From CALJUZ01 sp003387805 (GTDB taxonomy: Bacteria > Bacillota > Limnochordia > Limnochordales > ZCTH02-B6), in the NCBI GenBank assembly GCA_937975235.1, contig CALJUZ010000138.1, forward strand, positions 1 to 60,464: a stretch of 60,464 nt of DNA, in the 5' to 3' direction. Shown piece by piece: positions 36,781 to 43,955 of this stretch. Below the pieces are notes generated by a model. That model had not been told where the DNA came from. It ran no database searches and worked only from the letters and a program-made list of their open reading frames with translations. The translations under genes and the position numbers were made by a program. Numbering within the stretch: position 1 is the stretch's first letter; every line of letters begins with the position of its first letter.

Positions 36781-37128
36781 CTAGTTTTCGGAGCGCATGC
36801 CCGGAAACATCAGCGCCGACTGGCGCCACACCCGCTGCACTTTCGGCACCGCCAGCTGCAGGCACTGCTGCGCGTAGTCGCGCGCTTCCTCCTTGTTGCG
36901 GGCCTTGAGCGCCTGGAAAAACGACGGGCGCGCGGCCCGCAGCCGGTGGGGCGACGGCTCGCCCAAAGGATCGGGGATCAGGGACAGGTAGTCTTCACCC
37001 ATCGTCTTGACGATCAGGTAACTCAGCAGCACTTTGACCAGGCCGCTGAACCGTTCTATCTGGTAGTCGGCGGCCGCCTCCTCGGCGGCGTCCCACAGTG
37101 ATTCCAGCTCTTCCGGGCGCAGGTTCAC
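36781..37128 (-). CDS. Hypothetical small helical protein
   Basis: This 115-residue protein is not one I recognise. It is charged and predicted mostly helical, opening with RPEELESLWDAAEEAAADY and carrying a short hydrophobic stretch (LVKVLLSYLIV) in its middle; it has no signal peptide and no Cys or His cluster. The GTG start at 37128 has GGAGGG 6 bases upstream, which supports a real gene. It is convergent with the YbjQ operon and divergent from the M48 protease gene. It stands alone, with no partner gene that would suggest a role. Confidence 0.7.
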   Translation of the reverse strand: MNLRPEELESLWDAAEEAAADYQIERFSGLVKVLLSYLIVKTMGEDYLSLIPDPLGEPSPHRLRAARPSFFQALKARNKEEARDYAQQCLQLAVPKVQRVWRQSALMFPGMRSEN

Positions 37129-37171
37129 GGGTTTCCCTCCCGAATTGTTCCCGTGTTATATTGTACCATTG

Positions 37172-37200
37172 TTGACTAGGTGTGGGCGGGTGGATAAGAT
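37172..37200 (+). promoter_or_regulatory. Promoter of the M48 protease gene
   Basis: TTGACT (37172-37177) and TAAGAT (37195-37200) are 17 bases apart. The -10 element covers the in-frame ATG at 37199, so that codon would be upstream of the transcript start and cannot be the translation start. Confidence 0.65.
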
Positions 37201-37231
37201 GGGGGCACACCGCCGCAAAGGAATGGTGCCC

Positions 37232-38383
37232 ATGGCGGCCCGGCCAGCGGTCAGCGGCACGCTCGCGCTCTTGCTCCTCTATTCCACGCTCTCCGTCAGT
37301 TTCGGCGTGCTCCCGGCGTCCGCGGCCGGCGAGGACGACGTCCCGCCGGAAATGCAGGCCCGGGCGGAAGCGGTGTTCGCCCGCATCGCCGACGCGCTGG
37401 CGCCCGAGCACGACATTCACGGCAACTACACCATCCAGGTCGTGCGGGAGAAAGTGCCCAACGCGTGGATCAACCGCAGCAACGAAATTTTCGTCAGCAC
37501 CGGTCTGATGGAGCTGCTGGCCACCGACGATCAGCTGGCGGGCGTCATCGGCCACGAGATCGCCCACGGGACGCTGGGCCACATACCGCACCGCATCAAT
37601 CAAAGCGTGTGGACGGCCTTTGCCGTGCTGGCGCTGGGCATCGCCGCGGGATCCAGCGGGTCCTCGGACTGGGGCGGCCTGCTCCACATGCGGGACTTGT
37701 TCTTGTTCGCCTACAGCCGCGACCAGGAGGCGGAAGCGGACCTGGTGGGCATGCAGTACGCCCGGGCCGCGGGCTACAAGCCGGAAGGGCTGGTGGAGGC
37801 GCTGCTGCTCATGGACCGGGAGCGGCGCAGCCTGCCGCCGGATTCGCCGTGGCACGACGTGTACCGCACGCACCCGCCCATTCCGCAGCGGGTGTCCGAG
37901 CTGCGGTTCGTGCTGACGACGGAGCAGGTGCTGCAGGCGGCGCCGGCCTCGCCGCCGCTGACGGCGGAGGCGCCGGCCAGCCCCGAGGACGCGGCCGTCA
38001 CGTTCGCCCGGGCGCTGCTCAGCGGCGACGCGGAAGGCGCCCGGCGAGTGCTGCTGCGCACGGCCGGCGCCGGCGGCCCGGCGGAGGGCCGCGAAGACGC
38101 GGTGCGCACGTGGATTCAGGACAACGCCCACGCGGTGGATCCCGCCTGGGCGGCGTCGTCGGGGGAAATCGTGGCCGGCGGAGGCGGCGATGCCGCTTTC
38201 GGCTTTGACGCCACCGTGGTCGTGCGGCTGATGCGTCCGGCGCCGGGCGGCGTCCTTGAAGGCGGCGCCGCGGACGGCCCGCCCGGCGACGCGGTCGTCA
38301 GCCCCGAGCTGTCCGTCACTGTGCGGCGCAGCGCGGCGGGCTGGTTCGTGGTGGCGTGGCAGTGGCGGCGGGACGCACCATAG
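37232..38383 (+). CDS. Exported M48-family zinc metalloprotease
   Basis: This 383-residue protein is an M48 peptidase. The zinc motif HEIAH is at residues 108-112 (IGHEIAHGTLGH) and the third ligand is in SRDQEAEADLVG. A signal peptide (hydrophobic core LALLLLYSTLSVSFG, end ASAAG) sends it across the inner membrane. A C-terminal domain of about 130 residues, starting at SPEDAAVTFARALLSGD, has an NTF2-like look and may shape substrate access. Start 37232 is chosen because AAAGGA lies 9 bases upstream and the promoter -10 covers the earlier ATG at 37199. In a diderm cell it would be periplasmic, comparable to BepA-type outer-membrane quality control, but that role is inferred. A strong bidirectional terminator follows. 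Confidence 0.85.
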   Translation: MAARPAVSGTLALLLLYSTLSVSFGVLPASAAGEDDVPPEMQARAEAVFARIADALAPEHDIHGNYTIQVVREKVPNAWINRSNEIFVSTGLMELLATDDQLAGVIGHEIAHGTLGHIPHRINQSVWTAFAVLALGIAAGSSGSSDWGGLLHMRDLFLFAYSRDQEAEADLVGMQYARAAGYKPEGLVEALLLMDRERRSLPPDSPWHDVYRTHPPIPQRVSELRFVLTTEQVLQAAPASPPLTAEAPASPEDAAVTFARALLSGDAEGARRVLLRTAGAGGPAEGREDAVRTWIQDNAHAVDPAWAASSGEIVAGGGGDAAFGFDATVVVRLMRPAPGGVLEGGAADGPPGDAVVSPELSVTVRRSAAGWFVVAWQWRRDAP

Positions 38384-38398
38384 GCGGCTGAAAACGAG

Positions 38399-38444
38399 AA
38401 AGCGGCGCGGCCCGCGGTGAGCACCGCGGACCCGCGCCGCTTTT
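38399..38444. terminator. Bidirectional terminator between M48 gene and sodA
   Basis: AAGCGGCGCGG (38400-38410) pairs with CCGCGCCGCTT (38432-38442), with a second inner stem CCGCGGT/ACCGCGG. TTTT follows on the plus strand and a mixed T stretch on the minus strand. The two genes converge here. Confidence 0.8.
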
Positions 38445-38474
38445 GCGCGCCGTCCGGACGCAGCCGGCGGAACT

Positions 38475-39092
38475 TTACGAGACGGCCTTCTCGTAGTTCT
38501 CCTTCACGGCCGCCCAGTTGACGACGTTCCAGAAGTTCTCGATGTACTCCGGACGCCGGTTCTGGTACTTGAGGTAGTACGCGTGCTCCCACACGTCCAG
38601 GCCGAGAATGGGCGTGTCGCCGTTCATCAGCGGGTTGTCCTGGTTGGGCGTGCTGTACACCTTCAGGTTGCCGTCGCGGTCCACGACGAGCCAGGCCCAG
38701 CCGCTGCCGAAGCGGGTGGCCGCCGCCTGGGAAAACTCTTCCTTGAACGTCTCGAAGCTGCCGAACGCCTTCAGGATGGCCTCGGCCAGCGAGCCCTGGG
38801 GCGTGCCGCCGGCGTTGGGCCCCATGATGGTCCAGAACAGCGAGTGGTTGGCGTGGCCGCCGCCGTGGTTGCGCACCGCCGTCTGGATGTCGGCCGGAAT
38901 GTTCTTGAAGTCGCGAAGCAGCTCTTCGACGGTTTTGTTCTGAAGCTCGGGATACTTCTCGAGCGCCGCGTTCAGCCCGTTGACGTACGCCTGATGGTGC
39001 TTGGTGTGGTGGATCTCCATCGTCTGCGCGTCGATGTACGGCTCCAGCGCATCGTACGCGTACGGCAGGGCGGGCAGTTCATGTTTGGCCAT
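38475..39092 (-). CDS. sodA: Superoxide dismutase [Mn/Fe]
   Basis: This 205-residue cytoplasmic enzyme converts superoxide to oxygen and hydrogen peroxide. It is close to full family length and carries all four metal-ligand regions: EIHHTKHHQAYV (first ligand His28), GGHANHSLFW, and LDVWEHAYYLKY with the Asp and His ligands. The phrase TRFGSGWAWLV is more like manganese enzymes, but metal choice cannot be settled from sequence. The ATG at 39092 has AAGGAGG upstream and matches the family start. Its promoter has an extended -10 and the leader contains a small hairpin. It neighbours a ferredoxin gene on the same strand but is separated from it by a terminator. Confidence 0.96.
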   Translation of the reverse strand: MAKHELPALPYAYDALEPYIDAQTMEIHHTKHHQAYVNGLNAALEKYPELQNKTVEELLRDFKNIPADIQTAVRNHGGGHANHSLFWTIMGPNAGGTPQGSLAEAILKAFGSFETFKEEFSQAAATRFGSGWAWLVVDRDGNLKVYSTPNQDNPLMNGDTPILGLDVWEHAYYLKYQNRRPEYIENFWNVVNWAAVKENYEKAVS

Positions 39093-39159
39093 GTGATGGA
39101 CCCCCTCCTTGAGATTTTCGGCAGCCGCTCCCCCGCGGCTGACTTCGTACACAGCTTGT

Positions 39160-39168
39160 ATTATAGCA
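39160..39168 (-). promoter_or_regulatory. Extended -10 promoter of sodA
   Basis: On the minus strand TGC-TATAAT is a consensus extended -10 element; no clear -35 is visible. Downstream, CAGCCGC and GCGGCTG (39122-39141) form a 7-bp hairpin in the leader, close to the ribosome site. Confidence 0.65.
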
Positions 39169-39300
39169 CATTCCGCGCCGGCCTGCCGGGATCCGTCGGC
39201 CGGCCGCCGGTCGGCGCGACGACCGGCCCGCGCCCGAAGGCCCGGCGCGGCCCGCGGATCTCGTCCGGCGGGCGCCGCGCCCGCCGGGGGGCCGGAGGAC

Positions 39301-39328
39301 AAAAAACAAGCCTCCGTGAGGAGGCTTG
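39301..39328 (-). terminator. Intrinsic terminator of the ferredoxin gene
   Basis: CAAGCCTCC (39307-39315) and GGAGGCTTG (39320-39328) form a perfect 9-bp stem with a 4-base loop. On the minus strand it is followed by six T. Confidence 0.9.
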
Positions 39329-39346
39329 CCAATTGTTCCGGGGTGC

Positions 39347-39964
39347 TCAGCGCTGCTCCTGAACCAGCTCCACCGGCCCGTGAATGCTGATGATGCACGC
39401 CAGGCGATGGCCTTCCTTGATCAAGTCGTCGCCCAGCATGTCGCGCTCTTCCTCGCGCACGGGCGACAGGTTCTCCATGCCTTTGAGAATGCGCACCGTG
39501 CACGTGTCGCACGAGCCTTCCTTGCAGCTGTAGTCCAGGTCAACGTTACGATCGAGGGCGGCGTCCAGCAAGTTTTCGCCGGCGCCCACCTGCAGCTCGT
39601 GCCGGGTGCCGTCCATGGTCGTGACGATGAGCGGCACCGGCTCTCCCGCCGGCGCGGCTCCTGCGGGAGCTTCGGCCGTGGCTGCCGCGGCGTCGGCCTC
39701 GGCCGGGGCGGCGTCGGCGGCTTCCGCTTCCGCCGCGGCCGGGGCGGCGGCTGGAGCGGCGGCCGCGACGCCGGGCGCGGCGGCCACGAACCCGCCGGCG
39801 GCTATCTTCCGGGCCAGCGCCTCCTCGACCACTTTCTCGAGTTCGGCCATGGTCTGCTCGTCAAGCGTCGCGCCTCGCCGGGACGTGAGCTGTTGCACGA
39901 CGGCGGAGATGAAAAATCCTGCGAGGATGCCGATCAGCAGCATCTCGGCTGCAGCTGGCGTCAT
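39347..39964 (-). CDS. Membrane-anchored [2Fe-2S] ferredoxin
   Basis: This 205-residue protein has three parts. An N-terminal transmembrane helix (residues about 8-25) and a short helix with TMAELEKVVEEALARKI come first, then an Ala/Glu/Pro linker of about 55 residues, then a plant-type [2Fe-2S] ferredoxin domain. The cluster ligands are seen as SCKEGSCDTC (C-x4-C-x2-C) and a fourth Cys in LACII. It probably carries electrons at the cytoplasmic face of the membrane or, if the helix is a signal anchor with the domain outside, at the envelope; topology is not clear from the sequence. The ATG has GAGGGG 10 bases upstream. No obvious partner oxidoreductase is adjacent. Confidence 0.85.
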   Translation of the reverse strand: MTPAAAEMLLIGILAGFFISAVVQQLTSRRGATLDEQTMAELEKVVEEALARKIAAGGFVAAAPGVAAAAPAAAPAAAEAEAADAAPAEADAAAATAEAPAGAAPAGEPVPLIVTTMDGTRHELQVGAGENLLDAALDRNVDLDYSCKEGSCDTCTVRILKGMENLSPVREEERDMLGDDLIKEGHRLACIISIHGPVELVQEQR

Positions 39965-40258
39965 GGCGAAACTACCCCTCTTCCATTGAGTCGACGCGAA
40001 TACACATCGTCATAGTAACACGCGCCGCGGCAAATTTCTACATTTCCCGGCCCTTCCCCCGCCGGAAAGCCGATGAAAATCGGTTGCATTTTCTATTGGG
40101 AGGAAATGGGCCTCCTAGAACAGAAACGTCCCATTATTGCGCCGCGGGGTGCGGCGGACGCGGGCGGGTTGGGGCGCCGCCGGCCGACAGGCCGCCGCGC
40201 GGAGCCGCCGGCGCGGCGCGGCAAAGCAATGCTACACGAAGTGAAGGGGGCGCTTCCG
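39965..40258 (+). other. Intergenic leader of the amino acid uptake operon
   Basis: This stretch without a gene holds the promoter area of the divergent ferredoxin gene and the leader of the uptake operon. Two mutually exclusive hairpins can be drawn: GGAGG/CCTCC (40099-40115) and AATGGG/CCCATT (40105-40135). A small CCGAT-GAAA-ATCGG stem-loop lies at 40070-40083. I find no convincing complete promoter and no riboswitch class I recognise. Confidence 0.4.
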
Positions 40259-41002
40259 TTGAGACGGGGACTCATTGTGCTGCTGCTGACTCTTGCCTTG
40301 GTCGTTTCGGCCGCGGGCGCGGCAGCCGCCCAGACGCTGCGGGTGGGCGTCAACGCCGCGTTCCCGCCTTTTGAGTACATCGACGACGAGACGGGTGAGT
40401 ACGTCGGGTTCGACATGGCCCTCATCCGGGAAATGGCCGCTCGCATGGGCATGGAAGTGGAAATCATCAATACCGCGTGGGACGGCATCATCCCCGGGCT
40501 GCTGGCGGGGCATTATGACGTCATTATTTCGGCCATGACCATCACCAACGAGCGGGCGCAGGCCGTAGACTTCTCCGACCCGTATTTCGCCACGGGCCAG
40601 GTCATCGTGGTGCATGCCGGCGACGACAGCATCCAGACGCCGGCGGATCTCGCGGGCAAAGTGGTGGCGGTGCAGATCGGCACCACCGGGCACTTCGCCG
40701 CGGAGCGCATCGAGGGCGTGGCCAGCGTGGACCACTACCAGTTCGCGCCGGAGGCGTTTCTGGCCCTGAAGACCGGGCGGGCCGACGCGGTGGTGGTGGA
40801 CGAGCTGGTGGCCATCCAGGAGATTCGGGCCAATCCCGGCGAGCTGAAGGTGGTGGGCCAGCCGTTCACCGTGGAGTACTACGGCATCGCGCTGCGCAAG
40901 GGCCGCGAAGACCTGCTCCGGGCTATCAACCGGGCCTTGGCCCAGGTGCGGGCCGACGGCACGTATGATGAGCTGTACCGGACGTGGATCCTCGGGGAGT
41001 AA
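40259..41002 (+). CDS. Polar amino acid ABC transporter substrate-binding protein
   Basis: This 247-residue protein is a periplasmic solute-binding protein of the HisJ/GlnH type (SBP family 3). A signal peptide (AAA|Q) precedes TLRVGVNAAFPPFEY. The typical motifs GFDMALIREMAARMG, AWDGIIPGLLAGHYD, ISAMTITNERAQAVDFSDPY and GRADAVVVDE are all present. The TTG at 40259 is preferred: AAGGGGG lies 8 bases upstream and the resulting MRRGLIVLL mirrors the MRRSLVALL start of its tandem copy; an ATG at 40229 has no ribosome site. It heads an operon with a second binding protein and a permease. The exact amino acid is not readable. Confidence 0.9.
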   Translation: MRRGLIVLLLTLALVVSAAGAAAAQTLRVGVNAAFPPFEYIDDETGEYVGFDMALIREMAARMGMEVEIINTAWDGIIPGLLAGHYDVIISAMTITNERAQAVDFSDPYFATGQVIVVHAGDDSIQTPADLAGKVVAVQIGTTGHFAAERIEGVASVDHYQFAPEAFLALKTGRADAVVVDELVAIQEIRANPGELKVVGQPFTVEYYGIALRKGREDLLRAINRALAQVRADGTYDELYRTWILGE

Positions 41003-41030
41003 GCCGGTACCGCCGGTGCGCGTGACGGTG

Positions 41031-41065
41031 CGGCCGCAGCCGGCCCACGGGCCGGCTGCGGGCCG
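41031..41065 (+). other. GC-rich hairpin between the two binding-protein genes
   Basis: GCAGCCGGCCC (41036-41046) and GGGCCGGCTGC (41049-41059) form a perfect 11-bp stem, extended by CGGCC/GGCCG. There is no T-run, so it is more likely an mRNA processing or stability element than a terminator. Confidence 0.6.
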
Positions 41066-41131
41066 CCGGGGAGCCAAACTCGGAGCCAAGGGCGTTGCGA
41101 AGCCCTTCAACATCTAAAGGAGGTCTTGGGC

Positions 41132-41872
41132 ATGCGCAGGAGTCTTGTCGCACTGTTGGCGGCCGTCTTGATGCTGGGGACGGTCACCGGGCTGGGGGCC
41201 GCGCAGGTGCTGCGCGTCGGCTCGGACGTCGCGTATCCTCCCTTTGAGTTCGTGGACGAAGCGACGGGTGAGTTTGTGGGCTTTGACATGGACATCATCC
41301 GCGAGGTGGGCCGGCGCCTGGGCATGGAGGTCGTCATCGAGAACGTGGCCTGGGAAGGCATCATCCCGGGCCTGCTGGCCGGGCACTATGACGTCATCAT
41401 CTCGGCCATGACCATTACCGACGAGCGGGCGCAGGCCGTGAACTTCTCCGACCCGTACTTCGCCACGGGCCAGGTCATCGTGGTGCGGGCCGACGACGAC
41501 AGCATCACGGCCCCGGCGGATTTGGTGGGCAAGCGGGTGGCCGTGCAGATCGGCACCACCGGCCAGTTCGCCGCCGAGTCCATCGAGGGCGCCATCGTGG
41601 AGCACTACCCGCTGACGCCCGAGGCGTTCCTGGCGCTGAAGCTGGGCCGGGCCGACGCGGCCGTGGTGGACGAGCTGGTGGCCATCGAAGAGGCGCGGGC
41701 CAACCCGGGCGAGGTCAAGGTGGTCGGCACGCCCTTCACCATTGAGTACTACGGCATCGCCATGCGCAAGGACCGGGAGGACCTGCTGCGGAACATCAAC
41801 CGGGCCCTCGCGCAGATGAAGGCCGACGGCACGTACGACGAGATTTACGAGCGCTGGTTCGGCACGAACTAA
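41132..41872 (+). CDS. Second polar amino acid substrate-binding protein
   Basis: This 246-residue protein is a close paralogue of the preceding gene product and has the same family-3 binding-protein layout: a signal peptide (LGAAQ), LRVGSDVAYPPFEF, GFDMDIIREVGRRLG, AWEGIIPGLLAGHYD and ITDERAQAVNFSDPY. Most of the length aligns without gaps, so the pair arose by tandem duplication. The ATG at 41132 follows AAAGGAGGT by 7 bases. Differences cluster in the second lobe, for example EHYPLTPEAFLALKLG against DHYQFAPEAFLALKTG, which might shift ligand choice. The permease gene follows after a strong hairpin. Confidence 0.92.
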   Translation: MRRSLVALLAAVLMLGTVTGLGAAQVLRVGSDVAYPPFEFVDEATGEFVGFDMDIIREVGRRLGMEVVIENVAWEGIIPGLLAGHYDVIISAMTITDERAQAVNFSDPYFATGQVIVVRADDDSITAPADLVGKRVAVQIGTTGQFAAESIEGAIVEHYPLTPEAFLALKLGRADAAVVDELVAIEEARANPGEVKVVGTPFTIEYYGIAMRKDREDLLRNINRALAQMKADGTYDEIYERWFGTN

Positions 41873-41900
41873 GCGCCGCTTCCAGAAACCGCTGAACGGA

Positions 41901-41940
41901 GCGGGGGTCGCGGACCGGCGGTCGTGACCGCGGCCCCCGC
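41901..41940 (+). other. Strong hairpin between binding protein and permease
   Basis: GCGGGGGTCGCGG (41901-41913) pairs with CCGCGGCCCCCGC (41928-41940) over 13 bases with one G-T pair. No T-run follows. It could lower permease expression relative to the binding protein or protect the upstream mRNA. Confidence 0.6.
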
Positions 41941-41981
41941 CCTCTTCTGCTTGCGCCGCGGGTTGAAAGGGGCAGCCGGCC

Positions 41982-42698
41982 GTGGGACTTGATTGGGGCC
42001 TTATCGTGCGATCGCTCCCGGCCTTGGGCCAAGGCGCCGTGACGACGCTGACGCTGACGGTCATCTCCATCAGCCTCGGCCTCGTCCTCGGCACCGTCAT
42101 CGGCCTGATGCGCCTGGCGCGCATCTGGATGGTCGGGGCCGTCGCGTCGGCATACGTCTGGTTTTTCCGGGGAACACCCCTGCTGATTCAGCTGTTCCTT
42201 ATTTACTACGCCATGCCGCCGCTGCTGGGCATTACGCTGGACCGGTGGCAGGCGGGGATTATCGCTCTGAGCCTGAATTCGGCCGCGTACATCGCCGAAA
42301 TCGTGCGGGCGGGCATTCAGTCCATCGACGTCGGGCAGACCGAGGCGGCCCAGGCGCTGGGCCTGACCAAATTCCAGACGGCTTGGTTCATCATCCTGCC
42401 CCAGGCGTTCCGGCGCATCATTCCCCCGCTGGGCAACGAATTCATTTTGCTCCTGAAAGATTCATCGCTGGTGTCGGTCATCGCGCTGGAAGAGCTGCTG
42501 CGGGCGGGCCAGCTCATCGTGACGCGCACGTTCAAGCCGGTGGAAATTTATGCGCTCATCGCCATCATTTACTTGATCATGACGTCGGCCATCTCCGTCC
42601 TGGTCACGTTCACCGAGCGGTGGCTGCGGGTGGAAACCCGGGGCGACCAGCGGCGGACCCGGGGGGCGCGCGGCGTTGCCCGCGCCGGCGCGCCCTGA
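41982..42698 (+). CDS. Polar amino acid ABC transporter permease
   Basis: This 238-residue inner-membrane protein belongs to the HisM/GlnP permease family. It has about five transmembrane segments and the EAA loop EAAQALGLTKFQTAWF that docks on the ATPase. WFFRGTPLLIQLFLIYY is the usual family signature. The GTG at 41982 follows AAAGGGG by 9 bases. It should pair with the two upstream binding proteins. No ATPase gene follows, although operons of this family normally encode one, so the ATPase must come from elsewhere in the genome. The last 25 residues are a basic tail that overlaps the promoter of the next gene. Confidence 0.92.
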   Translation: MGLDWGLIVRSLPALGQGAVTTLTLTVISISLGLVLGTVIGLMRLARIWMVGAVASAYVWFFRGTPLLIQLFLIYYAMPPLLGITLDRWQAGIIALSLNSAAYIAEIVRAGIQSIDVGQTEAAQALGLTKFQTAWFIILPQAFRRIIPPLGNEFILLLKDSSLVSVIALEELLRAGQLIVTRTFKPVEIYALIAIIYLIMTSAISVLVTFTERWLRVETRGDQRRTRGARGVARAGAP

Positions 42699-42704
42699 TA
42701 TAAT
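42676..42704 (+). promoter_or_regulatory. Promoter of the A-type Fe-S carrier gene
   Basis: TTGCCC (42676-42681) and a perfect TATAAT (42699-42704) are 17 bases apart, and TG two bases upstream makes an extended -10. It starts inside the end of the permease gene. Confidence 0.75.
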
Positions 42705-42731
42705 AGGCGACGGAAGGCGGAGGTGATATGC

Positions 42732-43085
42732 GTGATCACGGTTACTGAACGAGCCGCCGAAAAGCTGAAGGAAATCATGGAGGCGGAAAACCGGGCGGGC
42801 CAGGCGCTGCGCATCATGGTCAGGGCCGGCGGCTGCAGCGGTTATTCCTACGCCATGGGTTTCGATACAGAGCAGCATGAGGAAGACATCGTCTACGAGC
42901 AGCACGGCATCCGCATGATGGTGGATCCGTTCAGCATGCGGCTGCTGGAGGGCACCCAGGTGGACTGGGTCGACACGTTGATGGGCGGCGGGTTCGCCAT
43001 CAACAACCCCAACGCGGTGCGGACGTGCGGCTGCGGCCAGTCGTTCCGGACCGCGGAGGACGAGGGCGAGCCCGAGTTTTGCTGA
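42732..43085 (+). CDS. A-type iron-sulfur carrier (IscA/ErpA/SufA family)
   Basis: This 117-residue protein delivers Fe-S clusters to apoproteins. The three conserved cysteines are present: Cys35 in GGCSGYSY, and Cys99 and Cys101 in CGCGQSF. The GTG at 42732 is chosen because GGAGGTGA lies 5 bases upstream and the product then begins MITVTERAAEK as in the family; the earlier GTG at 42723 lies inside that ribosome site. A last Cys is the C-terminal residue, which is unusual but not diagnostic. The gene has its own promoter and stands 41 bases before tadA. Confidence 0.92.
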   Translation: MITVTERAAEKLKEIMEAENRAGQALRIMVRAGGCSGYSYAMGFDTEQHEEDIVYEQHGIRMMVDPFSMRLLEGTQVDWVDTLMGGGFAINNPNAVRTCGCGQSFRTAEDEGEPEFC

Positions 43086-43126
43086 AGCCCGGCCCGCGGC
43101 CCGGACCCGAGTCCGGCGTGCCGAGT

Positions 43127-43606
43127 ATGGTGCAGGTTCCGGCGTCGGACGGGGATGAAGCGTGGATGCGCTTGGCGCTGGAGGAGGCCCGCCGGGCCGC
43201 CTCCGGCGGCGACGTGCCCGTGGGCGCCGTGGTGGTGCGCGACGGCGCCGTCATCGGGCGGGGCCACAACCGGCGCGAGCAGGACCACGATCCGACGGCG
43301 CACGCCGAAATCATCGCCATTCGCGAAGCGGCCGCGGCCGTGGGCGCGTGGCGATTGACAGGAAGCACGTTATACGTTACAATCGAACCTTGCCCGATGT
43401 GTGCAGGGGCGCTGGTGCTGGCCCGGATTGACCGGCTCGTCTACGGGGCCGCGGATCCGAAAACCGGCGCCGCGGGTTCCCTCTACAACATCGTGCAGGA
43501 CGAGAGGCTGAACCATCGCCTCGCCGTCACGGCGGGCGTGCTGGAGAGCGAATGCCGCGAGCTGATTCGCTGGTTTTTCCGGCAGCGCCGCCAGCCGAAA
43601 ACGTAG
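43127..43606 (+). CDS. tadA: tRNA-specific adenosine deaminase
   Basis: This 159-residue enzyme deaminates A34 to inosine in the wobble position of tRNA-Arg(ACG). The zinc site is intact: His59 and Glu61 in HAE, and Cys89 and Cys92 in PCPMC. The length is normal for the family. The ATG at 43127 has no good ribosome site; the ATG at 43166 (MRLALEEA) is a plausible later start. The segment around 43352-43390 uses AT-rich codons (for example TTG, ACA, TTA, GTT) unlike the rest of the gene, because a near-consensus promoter is embedded there. It lies directly upstream of two tRNA-Ser genes. Confidence 0.93.
   Translation: MVQVPASDGDEAWMRLALEEARRAASGGDVPVGAVVVRDGAVIGRGHNRREQDHDPTAHAEIIAIREAAAAVGAWRLTGSTLYVTIEPCPMCAGALVLARIDRLVYGAADPKTGAAGSLYNIVQDERLNHRLAVTAGVLESECRELIRWFFRQRRQPKT
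43355..43383 (+). promoter_or_regulatory. Near-consensus promoter inside tadA, for the tRNA-Ser genes
   Basis: A perfect -35 TTGACA (43355-43360) and TACAAT (43378-43383) are 17 bases apart, inside the tadA coding sequence. Transcription would start near 43390, about 230 bases before the first tRNA-Ser. Confidence 0.75.
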
Positions 43607-43622
43607 CGGTCAGTGTTTGCAC

Positions 43623-43713
43623 GGAGGGGTTGCGGAGCGGCCGAACGCGGCGCACTCGAAATGCGTTAGGCGGTAACCCCGCCTCGTGGGTTCAAATCCC
43701 ACCCCCTCCGCCA
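43623..43713 (+). tRNA. tRNA-Ser (anticodon CGA)
   Basis: This 91-base type-II tRNA has an acceptor stem GGAGGGG/CCCCTCC, discriminator G and an encoded CCA. The anticodon loop CTCGAAA gives anticodon CGA (codon UCG). A long variable arm is present (GGCGGTAACCCCGCC), and the T-loop region is GGGTTCAAATCCC. Confidence 0.96.
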
Positions 43714-43727
43714 ATTTTTATACATCA

Positions 43728-43817
43728 GGAAGGGTGCTGGAGCGGCCGAACAGGCACGACTGGAAATCGTGTGCGCCTTCACGGGCGCCGAGGGTTCAAA
43801 TCCCTCCCCTTCCGCCA
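43728..43817 (+). tRNA. tRNA-Ser (anticodon GGA)
   Basis: This 90-base type-II tRNA has an acceptor stem GGAAGGG/CCCTTCC, discriminator G and an encoded CCA. The anticodon loop CTGGAAA gives anticodon GGA (codons UCC and UCU). It has a long variable arm and a canonical T arm. It follows the first tRNA-Ser by 14 bases. Confidence 0.96.
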
Positions 43818-43826
43818 GCGCAAACG

Positions 43827-43854
43827 GGTCCCGGAACATCCGGGACCTTTCTTT
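43827..43854 (+). terminator. Terminator of the tRNA-Ser pair
   Basis: GGTCCCGGA (43827-43835) and TCCGGGACC (43839-43847) form a perfect stem with a 3-base loop, followed by TTTCTTT. Confidence 0.88.
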
Positions 43855-43870
43855 ATGTTCCGAGGCAAAC

Positions 43871-43902
43871 AACAAGCCCCGGCGCATGCGCCGGGGCTTG
43901 TT
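43871..43902 (-). terminator. Terminator-like palindrome after the yceI gene
   Basis: This is a perfect 32-bp palindrome with AACAAGCCCCGG arms. It lies just beyond the 3' end of the minus-strand YceI gene and just after the plus-strand tRNA terminator. The T-run on the minus strand is short (TTGTTTG). Confidence 0.7.
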
Positions 43903-43955
43903 GGAGCGCAGGTTCATCTATGTTCAGCGGCGACGCGGCGCGTGCCGTCGCAGGG

